A stretch of DNA of 64,000 nt from positions 1,364,001 through 1,428,000 of the forward strand of contig NZ_CP043342.1 in NCBI RefSeq assembly GCF_003594935.2. Direction: 5' to 3'. A model generated the notes under the pieces. The model did not search any database, was not told where the DNA came from, and worked only from the letters and a program-made list of their open reading frames with translations. Of the stretch, positions 34,804-43,129 are shown piece after piece. Each line of letters begins with the position of its first letter. Position 1 is the stretch's first letter. This DNA comes from Enterobacter huaxiensis. Its GTDB lineage: Bacteria > Pseudomonadota > Gammaproteobacteria > Enterobacterales > Enterobacteriaceae. The position numbers were made by a program, and so were the translations under genes.

Positions 34804-34875
34804 CTAAATCATCAGGGCAAAAGTTCCGGCCCAGACCAATACAATCACCGAAATGCCCATAAAGAAATATTTCAC
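34804..34875 (-). CDS. ypdK: YpdK, 23-residue membrane peptide
   Basis: A GTG start at 34875 and a TAG at 34804-34806 give a 23-residue peptide, MKYFFMGISVIVLVWAGTFA followed by LMI. This matches the E. coli small membrane protein YpdK as I remember it, at the same locus next to alaC. Nearly all of it forms one membrane helix. A GGAG sequence lies about ten bases upstream. An overlapping ATG in another frame (about 34881) gives no sensible protein. Function is unknown. Confidence 0.85.
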   Translation of the reverse strand: MKYFFMGISVIVLVWAGTFALMI

Positions 34876-35232
34876 GTTTCATCGCTCCGCGTATCTTTTG
34901 GTACGCATTGAAAAACAGAGTCCACCTGATTATAGAGAGCTGAAATCGGGTTAAGAGGGAAATGAGAATTATCCCGCAGTACCTCAGACTCCAGCTCAGA
35001 ATTCTGTGCTATCCCATTGCCAGACGGCGCTAATGTACGCCTAAATATGAGGGGTGGCAAGATCCCTTTTTTTAAATAATTTCCTACACTTACGGGTGTC
35101 GTGGAACGGCGACAGTTTGATTTCAGAACGCAATAAATTCACTTTGAGCGACGAAGGAAAAAGGCGGTAACGCAGAGTGATTACAGGTGGTTGAAAAGGT
35201 TAGTTTCTTAGCGAAACTAACCTTTCACAGAA
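34876..35232. other. ypdK-lpxP spacer
   Basis: This 357-bp stretch carries no open frame with family support. It holds the ypdK promoter region on the minus strand and, at the right end, the lpxP terminator. An AT-rich part at about 35060-35100 could contain a promoter. Nothing else is recognised. Confidence 0.5.
35193..35225 (-). terminator. lpxP terminator
   Basis: The stem AAAGGTTAGTTTC / GAAACTAACCTTT with a five-base loop is followed by TTTT on the minus strand. It starts eight bases past the lpxP stop. Confidence 0.85.
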
Positions 35233-36150
35233 TTAGATATAGAGAGAGGATTCGCCAAGCGGGCGGGTTTTGAAGCGGCGGTGCATCCACAGATACTGCT
35301 CGGGCGCACGCATAATTTCCATTTCGATGACTTTATTAATAAACGCCGCGGCTTCGCACTCGTTTTCCGGATAGTTAGCCATCTCCGGAGAGATGTGCAG
35401 ACGGTAGCCTGACCTGTCCGCCTTTCTCACCATCGTCACGGTTAACATGGCCGCACCCGACAGGCGTGAAATCACAAACGTGCCGTTAGTCGTAGCGACG
35501 TTTTTAACCGCAAAGAAGGGAGCAAAGCTGCTGCCTTTACGTCCGTAATCCTGATCTGGCGCAAACCAGACGGCTTCGCCTTTCTTCAGGGCGCTTACCA
35601 TGCCGCGCAGGTTGTTGCGGCTGATCATGGCCTTATTGGAACGCATCCGTCCGCGCGTCTGCACCCACTCCATGACCTGGCTGTTGTGCGGGCGGTAGGT
35701 TGCCATCATCGGCTGGCAAAGGCCCATCACACGGCCGCCGAGTTCAAGGGACATAAAGTGCACCCCAACAACCATGACGCCGCGGTTTTGCGCCTGAGCG
35801 CGTTTCAGGTTATCCAGACCTTCAACATCAAACCATTTACGGACGCGTTCATCAGGCCAGAACCACGCCATGCCGGTTTCGAGCAATGCCATGCCGATGG
35901 ATTTGAAGTTTTCTGCGATCAGCTTTTCGCGCTGTGCCGCATTGTAATGAGGGAAGCAAAGCTCAAGATTTTTACGGGCGATAGATTCACGACGTTTAAG
36001 GAAGTGACGTGATGTACTGCCCAGCTTCGAACCCAGTATACGAATTACCGGGTAAGGCAGCTGGACCAGAAGCCAAAGGACGCCGAGACCAAACCATGTA
36101 AACCAGTAACGCGGGTGCAAAAACGCGCGTTTGAAAGTGGATTGAGACAA
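35233..36150 (-). CDS. lpxP: LpxP, palmitoleoyl acyltransferase for lipid A
   Basis: This inner-membrane enzyme adds palmitoleate to Kdo2-lipid IV-A in place of laurate, a cold-shock adaptation in E. coli. The acyltransferase catalytic motif HX4E is visible as VGVHFMSLELGG. The conserved stretch APDQDYGRKGSSFAPFF and the end RRFKTRPLGESSLYI match E. coli LpxP. I chose the TTG at 36150 (305 residues, MSQSTFKRAFLHPRYW), because it gives the family length (306 in E. coli) and has AGG upstream. An ATG at 36210 would add 20 residues without family support. The single hydrophobic anchor is WFTWFGLGVLWLLVQLPYPVI. Confidence 0.9.
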   Translation of the reverse strand: MSQSTFKRAFLHPRYWFTWFGLGVLWLLVQLPYPVIRILGSKLGSTSRHFLKRRESIARKNLELCFPHYNAAQREKLIAENFKSIGMALLETGMAWFWPDERVRKWFDVEGLDNLKRAQAQNRGVMVVGVHFMSLELGGRVMGLCQPMMATYRPHNSQVMEWVQTRGRMRSNKAMISRNNLRGMVSALKKGEAVWFAPDQDYGRKGSSFAPFFAVKNVATTNGTFVISRLSGAAMLTVTMVRKADRSGYRLHISPEMANYPENECEAAAFINKVIEMEIMRAPEQYLWMHRRFKTRPLGESSLYI

Positions 36151-36421
36151 ATTAGTGAACCTATGTAAAGCCTGTGAAAGTATCGCGATGAAAGCGATAC
36201 CACGTTTCAATTAGACCGTAAGACAAGGTCATGGTTGCAGGCTTTACCGAACTTTACGGCGTTACCTGGCCATTACTGACATTGGGCGGGCAGTATAATG
36301 TAACACCCTTATACGATATGTGTCATCAGCCGTTTTTGATTAAAAAAGCGGCATTTCAAGAGGCAATTGATTTTCTTGTTTTTATAATAAAGGTAACACT
36401 CCCCCCTGAAGAGAGCCTTTA

Positions 36422-37804
36422 GTGGAAACCTACTTAAAAACGGTAAAAGATGAGTGGATGCAGCTCATCACTGAAACCGATCCCCATGTTCATCAGATTG
36501 CGGCTGAACTTGCGCAGGTTCACGCGCCGGCGCTGATCGGTGAGTTTTACCGTGTCGTACTTGCCGATCCCAACGTCGCTGAATTTTTAACTACTGAGCA
36601 GGTTGAACGCCAGCTAAGAGAAGCGCTCTGCCGCTGGCTGGTGGACGTCCTTTCCTGCAGCACGGATCAGGTTGAAGAGCAGATGCGCGCCCAGCAGCGC
36701 GCTGCGGATGTTCACGCCCGTATTGGTATCTCGGTCGACCTGGTGGAAATGGGTTTTCGGGTGCTGAAGAAACTGCTGCTGCCGCTCATCACCGGGATCC
36801 CTCATTCCTCTGAAGTGAAGCTGAAACTGTACCATTACGCTGTTAACAGTATCGACCTTGCTATGGAGGTGATGTCGCGTGCATATGTCTTCAGCGAGAA
36901 TAATGCGGCGAAGGAGGATGAAAACTACCGAATCTTTTCGCTGATGGAAAATGCCGAAGAGGAGAAGGAGCGACAGACGGCCGCGCTGCTTTCATGGGAA
37001 ATGACGCTCCTCTATAAAGTGATGCTGAACTCCAGCATCGGTAACAGTTTGCCGCTGGGTCAGTCTGATTTCGGACTGTGGTTTAGCCATAAAGGGCGTC
37101 ACTACTTCAGCGGCATTGCTGAAGCCGGACACATCTCGCGCCTGATTCAGGAGTTTGACGACGCGTTTAATGCCATCCGCCTTTCTGACCAGGGAATTGG
37201 CAATAAGCCACTTCGGGTCAAGTTTCTCCAGCAAACCCGGAACACGCTGTCGCAGATCGTAACGCTGTTGCGCGAACTGTTCGACGAAGTCTCCCGACAC
37301 GAAGTGGGAATGGATGTACTGACTCGTCTGCTTAACCGACGCTTTCTGCCAACCATCTTTAAACGCGAGATTATCCACGCCACGCGAGCCGGAACGTCGC
37401 TTTCGACGTTGCTTATTGATGTCGATAAGTTCAAGCAGATAAACGACACCTGGGGGCACAATACCGGGGATGATATTCTGCGAAAAGTCTCCGGTGTCTT
37501 TTATGACCATGTTCGCACCTGCGATTACGTATTTCGTTACGGCGGCGATGAGTTCCTCATCGTGCTGACGGAGCTCAACGAGGCAGATTCGCTGCGTATC
37601 GCGGAGCGGATCCGGCGGCGCGTAGAAAAAATTAAGGTTACCTCCCCGGATGGCGACCTTATACCCCTCTCTCTTTCTATTGGCGTGGCGATGTTCAATG
37701 GACATCCTGACTACGAACGGCTGATTCAGGCAGCAGATGAAGCGCTGTACGGCGCGAAACGGCGTGGACGTAACTGTGTTGAACTGTGGAAAGCAACCTT
37801 GTAA
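36422..37804 (+). CDS. dosC: DosC, globin-coupled diguanylate cyclase (oxygen sensor)
   Basis: The 460-residue cytosolic protein makes c-di-GMP in response to oxygen bound at heme. An N-terminal globin domain (about 1-155) carries the proximal histidine H98 (ADVHARIGI) and the distal Y43 (EFYRVVL). A linker domain follows (about 170-295), then the GGDEF domain (about 300-460) with an intact GGDEF at 374-378 and the inhibitory RxxD site (RTCD, 365-368) five residues before it. Length and sequence match E. coli DosC (YddV), but there the gene sits elsewhere, paired with the phosphodiesterase dosP, which is absent here. GTG is the start codon. Confidence 0.93.
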   Translation: METYLKTVKDEWMQLITETDPHVHQIAAELAQVHAPALIGEFYRVVLADPNVAEFLTTEQVERQLREALCRWLVDVLSCSTDQVEEQMRAQQRAADVHARIGISVDLVEMGFRVLKKLLLPLITGIPHSSEVKLKLYHYAVNSIDLAMEVMSRAYVFSENNAAKEDENYRIFSLMENAEEEKERQTAALLSWEMTLLYKVMLNSSIGNSLPLGQSDFGLWFSHKGRHYFSGIAEAGHISRLIQEFDDAFNAIRLSDQGIGNKPLRVKFLQQTRNTLSQIVTLLRELFDEVSRHEVGMDVLTRLLNRRFLPTIFKREIIHATRAGTSLSTLLIDVDKFKQINDTWGHNTGDDILRKVSGVFYDHVRTCDYVFRYGGDEFLIVLTELNEADSLRIAERIRRRVEKIKVTSPDGDLIPLSLSIGVAMFNGHPDYERLIQAADEALYGAKRRGRNCVELWKATL

Positions 37805-37877
37805 CGGTCTTTCGAAAGAGAACGCTCGCTGGTAAAGTGAGCAACCGAAACTGAGATATAACCGTAAGGGACTGCAG

Positions 37878-38510
37878 GTGGCCGGACGCGTTGAATACCA
37901 GATTGAAAAGTACAGCTTCACGGAAGCGAGCGAATCCGCACGGCTGAGCCGCCAGTGGGCCGATGTGCTTGTTGAATGTCAGGAGAACAGAGCGGGCGCA
38001 GAAGAACGGCTGCGTATAGCGTTACTGAACGTGGACTATATTACCAGTTTTGAACTCCCCTTCAGGCTGCTGCTCACCCGCACGCCGCAGCTGATTGCCG
38101 GTTTACGGGAGGAACTGCAGATCGGCCAGAAGAACGTCATTTTTAACGGCAAACGCTTTGGCTGCGTATGGAGCCTGAAGAGCGATTTAAGCGCCATACC
38201 TGATGAGTATCACTACCGGCTTACAACGCGCATCCGTCGAATTGAAGAGGCCGGGGCAACCGAAGCGCCTTTCCGGCAAATTGCTCAGCAGGTTAAACCC
38301 CCGCGGGAGCGCCTGAAGCTGGCGCTTGACAGCGGGCTGGCCGTCACAGCACTGGACGGGCTTTTTTGGTTTGGCATTCAGCGTATTGCTGCCGATGTGC
38401 AAAGGCTCAGAAAAACAGGCATGAAGATAACGACGTCAGAAATCGATGTTTATGAGAATTTGACCGGCACGAACCGCCGTATTCCGGTTTACCAGTCTGT
38501 ACTGGAGTGA
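37878..38510 (+). CDS. Conserved protein of unknown function downstream of dosC
   Basis: The 210-residue protein starts at a GTG (37878) 73 bases after dosC, with a TAAGGGA sequence upstream. No signal peptide or membrane segment is seen. It has charged helical stretches (RIRRIEEAGATEAPFRQIAQQVKPPRERLKL, about 116-146) and a somewhat hydrophobic part (DGLFWFGIQRIAADV). I do not recognise the family. Because it follows a cyclic-di-GMP synthase and may share its transcript, it could act in the same pathway; that is inference from position only. Confidence 0.7.
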   Translation: MAGRVEYQIEKYSFTEASESARLSRQWADVLVECQENRAGAEERLRIALLNVDYITSFELPFRLLLTRTPQLIAGLREELQIGQKNVIFNGKRFGCVWSLKSDLSAIPDEYHYRLTTRIRRIEEAGATEAPFRQIAQQVKPPRERLKLALDSGLAVTALDGLFWFGIQRIAADVQRLRKTGMKITTSEIDVYENLTGTNRRIPVYQSVLE

Positions 38511-39006
38511 ATGGGGTAGGGCTCGGGTGTCCTCTGCAATTATCCTGTCATGCAAAATAGCGCTCACTGAATCTGCGTTCCCATACTAAACCCTGGCAGC
38601 GTAAGGCCGGGAGTGTGTCTGCGCGTAATTTTTCCTTATCCTTCGCATAAACAGTTACTTTCTTCCCCTTTAATCTCTTTCTGATCTAAAACCCTATCTT
38701 TGAAAATGCATGGATGTTTTCACTTTCCTGATATTGATCTAAATCAATTTAAGATCATTTTATTAACAATTCTCCGTCCATTTTAACTGCTGCGGCATAA
38801 ATGTTTGTTTTGTGTATTGGTGGTAGTTCATTTTACTGACATGGCAGTGCAATTCTCTATTAACATTTAGTGGAAAATTCTTAAGAAATTTCTTATGGCC
38901 GATGAATGATCGGTGAATTTGATCTTGAGTCGATCATTGTTCTATTATCTGCTGTAAATAGTTCTTGTCTGAAAGTGTGCACAGCGATAAACCGAGGGAT
39001 GATGAA
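38511..39006 (+). promoter_or_regulatory. T6SS cluster upstream regulatory region
   Basis: The 496-bp AT-rich gap before tssB holds no supported gene. It contains a perfect FNR-type box (38734-38747), a 14-bp perfect palindrome TAAGAAATTTCTTA (38882-38895) and a spaced inverted repeat AATGATCG-N18-CGATCATT (38905-38938). The leader just before tssB is rich in T. The AT-rich composition, unlike the flanking genes, fits an acquired and silenced (H-NS-type) promoter region. Confidence 0.55.
38734..38747. promoter_or_regulatory. FNR-type box
   Basis: TTGATCTAAATCAA matches the FNR consensus TTGAT-N4-ATCAA at every fixed base. It lies 260 bases before tssB. A possible -10 (TATTAA at 38761-38766 or AACAAT at 38765-38770) lies somewhat closer than the usual class II spacing. 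Confidence 0.55.
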
Positions 39007-39504
39007 ATGGCTGATAGTTTCCAAAATGAAGTGCCAAAGGCACGTATTAATCTAAAACTTGACCTGCATACGGGGGGCGCGAGCAAGAAAACTGAGCTCC
39101 CCCTGAAATTACTGGTAGCGGGCGACTTCAGTAATGGTCAGGAGGCTGCACCACTGTCTGAACGCAAAAAAGTTAATCTGAATAAAAATAACTTTGACTC
39201 CGTGCTTTCCGAATATTCCCCAAAAGTAAATCTCACCGTTAAAAACACGCTGGCTGATGACGGCAGCGAAGACAATATAAGCCTGACTTTCCAGAGCATG
39301 AAGGATTTCACTCCGGAGCAGGTTTCCCGGCAAATCCCCCAGCTGAAGGCGATGCTTTCCATGCGCAACCTGCTTCGCGATTTAAAGGCAAACCTGCTGG
39401 ACAACCAGGCTTTCCGCAAAGAGCTGGAAAAAATTCTGCTCGACCCGGCATTAAGCGCAGAACTTCGCTCAGAGCTGTCTGCCCTGGCCCCGAAACAGCC
39501 ATAA
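39007..39504 (+). CDS. tssB: TssB, T6SS contractile sheath small subunit
   Basis: TssB (VipA) co-assembles with TssC into the T6SS sheath. The ATG at 39007 (MADSFQNEVPKARINLKLDL) gives 165 residues, the usual start and length; an upstream frame from 38965 would add 14 unmatched residues. The conserved N-terminal strand PKARINLKLDLHTGGASKKTELPLKLLVAGDF and the SMRNLLRDLKANLLDN helix are family hallmarks. It is the first gene of the cluster. Confidence 0.95.
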   Translation: MADSFQNEVPKARINLKLDLHTGGASKKTELPLKLLVAGDFSNGQEAAPLSERKKVNLNKNNFDSVLSEYSPKVNLTVKNTLADDGSEDNISLTFQSMKDFTPEQVSRQIPQLKAMLSMRNLLRDLKANLLDNQAFRKELEKILLDPALSAELRSELSALAPKQP

Positions 39505-39543
39505 CGGTCACGATGATTTAACGGATTAATAAGGAAGATGTTG

Positions 39544-41085
39544 ATGTCTGTAAAAAATGAGAATGCCGTAGGTGGCGAAAGCGTGGTGCTGGAACGTCCT
39601 GCTGCGGGCGGGGTTTATGCCTCCCTGTTTGAAAAAATCAACCTGAACCCGGTATCTGAGTTGAGCGCGCTGGATATCTGGCAGGACGCGCAGGCGATGT
39701 CGGATGCGACTGCGGATGAACGTTTAACGGCCGGCATGCAGGTGTTCCTGGAGTGCCTGACTAAATCGGGCTCAAAGGTTGAAAAACTCGACAAAAACCT
39801 GATTGACCATCATATCGCAGAGCTGGACTACCAGATTAGCCGTCAGCTTGATGCTGTCATGCACAGCGAAGAATTCCAGGCGGTAGAAAGCCTGTGGCGC
39901 GGTGTGAAATCCCTGGTCGACAAAACCGATTTCCGGCAGAACGTGAAGGTTGAACTGCTGGATATGTCCAAAGATGACCTGCGTCAGGACTTCGAAGACA
40001 GCCCGGAAATCATCCAGAGCGGGCTGTATAAACATACCTATATTGATGAGTATGATACCCCGGGTGGAGAGCCGATTGCTGCGCTGATTTCCGCCTACGA
40101 ATTTAATGCCTCTGCGCAGGATATCGCGCTCCTGCGCAACATTTCAAAGGTCTCTGCTGCTGCCCACATGCCGTTTATCGGCTCCGCGGGACCGAAATTC
40201 TTCCTGAAAGACAGCATGGAAGAAGTGGCGGCCATCAAGGATATCGGTAACTATTTCGATCGCGCTGAATACATCAAGTGGAAATCCTTCCGCGAGACGG
40301 ACGATTCCCGCTATATCGGTCTGGTGATGCCGCGCGTGCTGGGTCGCCTGCCTTATGGTCCGGACACCGTGCCGGTGCGCAGCTTTAACTACGTTGAAGA
40401 AGTAAAAGGCCCTGATCACGACAAATACCTGTGGACGAACGCCTCGTTTGCGTTCGCCTCTAACATGGTGCGCAGCTTCATCAACAACGGCTGGTGTGTG
40501 CAAATCCGTGGCCCGCAGGCCGGTGGTGCCGTTCAGGACCTGCCTATTCATCTGTACGATCTGGGCACCGGCAATCAGGTGAAGATCCCGTCAGAAGTGA
40601 TGATCCCGGAAACACGCGAATTTGAGTTCGCCAACCTCGGTTTCATTCCGCTGTCCTACTACAAAAATCGCGATTACAGCTGTTTCTTCTCGGCGAACTC
40701 CACGCAGAAACCGGCCCTGTATGACACCGCCGATGCGACGGCCAACAGCCGTATCAATGCGCGTCTGCCATACATCTTCCTGCTGTCCCGCATTGCGCAC
40801 TACCTGAAGCTTATCCAGCGCGAGAATATCGGTACGACGAAAGACCGTCGTCTGCTGGAGCTGGAGCTCAACACCTGGGTGCGCAGTCTGGTCACCGAAA
40901 TGACCGACCCGGGCGACGAGCTGCAGGCTTCGCACCCGCTGCGTGACGCGAAAGTGGTAGTGGAAGACATTGAGGATAACCCGGGCTTCTTCCGCGTGAA
41001 GCTGTATGCGATCCCGCATTTCCAGGTGGAAGGGATGGACGTCAACCTGTCGCTGGTTTCCCAGATGCCGAAGGCGAAATCGTAA
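39544..41085 (+). CDS. tssC: TssC, T6SS contractile sheath large subunit
   Basis: TssC (VipB) forms the sheath with TssB and is disassembled by ClpV after contraction. It has 513 residues from the ATG at 39544, which lies eight bases after GGAAG; an ATG at 39538 abuts the ribosome site and is less likely. The family motif YFDRAEYIKWKSFRETDDSRY and the ASNASFAFAS-like region (LWTNASFAFASNMVRSF) are clear. The C-terminal beta-strand region ends in VNLSLVSQMPKAKS. It follows tssB by 39 bases. Confidence 0.96.
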   Translation: MSVKNENAVGGESVVLERPAAGGVYASLFEKINLNPVSELSALDIWQDAQAMSDATADERLTAGMQVFLECLTKSGSKVEKLDKNLIDHHIAELDYQISRQLDAVMHSEEFQAVESLWRGVKSLVDKTDFRQNVKVELLDMSKDDLRQDFEDSPEIIQSGLYKHTYIDEYDTPGGEPIAALISAYEFNASAQDIALLRNISKVSAAAHMPFIGSAGPKFFLKDSMEEVAAIKDIGNYFDRAEYIKWKSFRETDDSRYIGLVMPRVLGRLPYGPDTVPVRSFNYVEEVKGPDHDKYLWTNASFAFASNMVRSFINNGWCVQIRGPQAGGAVQDLPIHLYDLGTGNQVKIPSEVMIPETREFEFANLGFIPLSYYKNRDYSCFFSANSTQKPALYDTADATANSRINARLPYIFLLSRIAHYLKLIQRENIGTTKDRRLLELELNTWVRSLVTEMTDPGDELQASHPLRDAKVVVEDIEDNPGFFRVKLYAIPHFQVEGMDVNLSLVSQMPKAKS

Positions 41086-41102
41086 GCTAAGGCAGGAAGC
41101 CA

Positions 41103-42443
41103 ATGAAAACGGAACAACCGTTATGGGGCAGGGGCGTTATGGTCTCTCCCCAGCACTTCCAGCAACAGGCCGCATATGCGGCCTGGTCTGCGGAATGCAT
41201 CGCCCGACTGGGTCTCTCCCATCCCTGGGGAATGATTGAGGCTGCTTTCGAACCGGATGCACTGAAACTGGGCCGCCTGCAGGCCCGTCGTCTGCACATC
41301 CGTTTCCCCGATGGCACGCTTATCGACACGGATAATGCTGACGACCTGCCGCCGGTGCTGGCGCTTGAGGGCGTGTCACAGGAAGTGGTGGTGGTTCTGG
41401 CGCTTCCGCTGCTGAGGGCGAACGGCGGCAACTGCCTTAAACCTGATGAGGTAGCCGAGCGCCCTGTGCGTTATCGCCAGCGCTGGCGGGATGTCCGCAA
41501 CACCTTCGGGGAAGATACCCGCCAGATTGCGGTGATGCGCCCGGAGCTGACGCTGCGGTTTGCACATCAGAAAAACAGCGATTACCTGACCTGCCCGGTC
41601 GCCCGCCTGCAGCAGGATTCGCAGGGGGTGTGGTTACTGGATGAAACATTTCTCCCCCCGCTCCTTACCATCCAGGGCAGCCGCTGGCTGGTAACTCAGC
41701 TGGAACAGCTGATGACGCAGCTGCGGGCCCGTCTGAGTCGCCTGATGGACATGCGTCGTGAAAGTAACGAGCGCATGGCCGATTTTGCCGTGGCAGATGT
41801 GTCTCTGTTCTGGCTGCTCAATGCCCTGAACAGCGCAGAACCCGTGCTAGGACAGTTTCAGCGTCACCCGCAAAGTCCACCTGAGCGTCTGTATCCAGAA
41901 CTGGCACGCCTTGCGGGTAGCCTGCTGACCTTCTCGCTGGAACACCAGGTGAGTGCCATTCCTGTCTGGCAGCATGAGCAGTTGAATAACGTCTTCCCGC
42001 CGCTCTTTGACCTACTGGGCGACCTGCTGGAAGCCAGCCTGCCGTCGCGGGTGGTGGCGATTGAGCTTGAGCATGATGCCCGGCTTCACTTCTGGCAGGC
42101 CCGTCTGCATGACCCACGTCTGCGCGAAGGGGTGGATTACTACCTCTCCGTACGTTCACCGATGCCGGTGGCACAGCTGCAGGAGCAGTTCCCGCGCCAG
42201 TGCAAGGTCGGCAGCCCCGATCATGTCAGGAGTATCGTCAATTCTTCACGGGTGGGTGTGCCGCTGACGCCGCTGCGTCACGTGCCGGCCGCCATTCCAC
42301 TGCGTCTGGAAAACCAGTATTTCAGCCTCGATGTCTCTCATCCTCTGGCCAGCGAAATGCTTCAGGGCGGCACCTGTATGTTTTACGTTCCGGGCATGCT
42401 CGGCGAGCCTGAACTTGAACTCTTTGCGGTACTGAGAACATGA
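41103..42443 (+). CDS. tssK: TssK, T6SS baseplate protein
   Basis: TssK connects the baseplate to the TssJLM membrane complex. It has 446 residues and starts MKTEQPLWGRGVMVSPQHFQQQAAYAAW, the classic TssK N-terminus (LWxxGxxLxPQHFQ). The C-terminal part includes HVPAAIPLRLENQYFSLD. The last four bases overlap the tssL start (ATGA), so the two are translationally coupled. Confidence 0.95.
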   Translation: MKTEQPLWGRGVMVSPQHFQQQAAYAAWSAECIARLGLSHPWGMIEAAFEPDALKLGRLQARRLHIRFPDGTLIDTDNADDLPPVLALEGVSQEVVVVLALPLLRANGGNCLKPDEVAERPVRYRQRWRDVRNTFGEDTRQIAVMRPELTLRFAHQKNSDYLTCPVARLQQDSQGVWLLDETFLPPLLTIQGSRWLVTQLEQLMTQLRARLSRLMDMRRESNERMADFAVADVSLFWLLNALNSAEPVLGQFQRHPQSPPERLYPELARLAGSLLTFSLEHQVSAIPVWQHEQLNNVFPPLFDLLGDLLEASLPSRVVAIELEHDARLHFWQARLHDPRLREGVDYYLSVRSPMPVAQLQEQFPRQCKVGSPDHVRSIVNSSRVGVPLTPLRHVPAAIPLRLENQYFSLDVSHPLASEMLQGGTCMFYVPGMLGEPELELFAVLRT

Positions 42444-43129
42444 GTGAGCCTAAACGCAGTAATGCTGCGTCGATTGATATTGATGCCCTGCTGCAGGACA
42501 CCTGGCTGCAGGTAATCAGCCTGCGTCACGGTCCAGCATTTCAGGATGGAGAAGGGCGCACGTTGTGGGAGCGCTGCATTGCTGATGTTGAGCGTGTGCA
42601 GCGTGAGCTGAAAGCGAGCGAACTCGATGAGGCCAGCTGTCAGCATATTCTCACTGCACAGTGCGCGCTGCTTGACGAAGCCGTCAAAGGTCGCGGTGTG
42701 GAGGATGATGCCTGCGTGCAGTGGTATGACATACCCCTGCAGGGACACTTCCTCGGCACCATGGATGCCGGTGATACGCTGTGCGATCGGATGCGCGATG
42801 TGCTGCGTGAACCGGCGCCTGACCATGCTGTCGTGACCTGCTTCCAGCGGATCATGATGCTGGGGTTCCTCGGCAGTTTCCGCTCGCTAAACGATCCGGA
42901 GCGCCAGAAACTCGTCAACGCGCTCGGAGAACATGTCACGCCGTTCAGCTATCCACAAACCCACCCGATCCTTGCAGAAAGCAGAGCCGGACGGGGAATG
43001 GGGGGATGGCTGGCGTCATGGCCCGTGCGTATCGGCCTGAGCCTGGTGGTAGTCGCTGCACTCTGGTGGGGACTGGATCACTGGCTGGATCAGACGCTGT
43101 TGAGCCTGCTGCCGGGAGCTGTGAAATGA
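42440..43129 (+). CDS. tssL: TssL, T6SS inner-membrane protein (DotU/IcmH family)
   Basis: TssL is part of the TssJLM trans-envelope complex. It has 229 residues. A cytoplasmic DotU-type domain (about 1-185) contains CALLDEAVKGRG and FLGSFRSLNDPERQKLV, followed by one C-terminal membrane anchor (WPVRIGLSLVVVAALWWGL, about 193-211). It lacks an own OmpA domain; the peptidoglycan-binding part is on the next gene, which starts in an ATGA overlap at the tssL stop. Confidence 0.94.
   Translation: MSEPKRSNAASIDIDALLQDTWLQVISLRHGPAFQDGEGRTLWERCIADVERVQRELKASELDEASCQHILTAQCALLDEAVKGRGVEDDACVQWYDIPLQGHFLGTMDAGDTLCDRMRDVLREPAPDHAVVTCFQRIMMLGFLGSFRSLNDPERQKLVNALGEHVTPFSYPQTHPILAESRAGRGMGGWLASWPVRIGLSLVVVAALWWGLDHWLDQTLLSLLPGAVK

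Noticed and set aside
43006..43125. N-terminal extension of the OmpA-domain gene
   Set aside because: It overlaps tssL and encodes a low-complexity, unmatched sequence; the ATGA overlap start at 43126 is standard for this operon.
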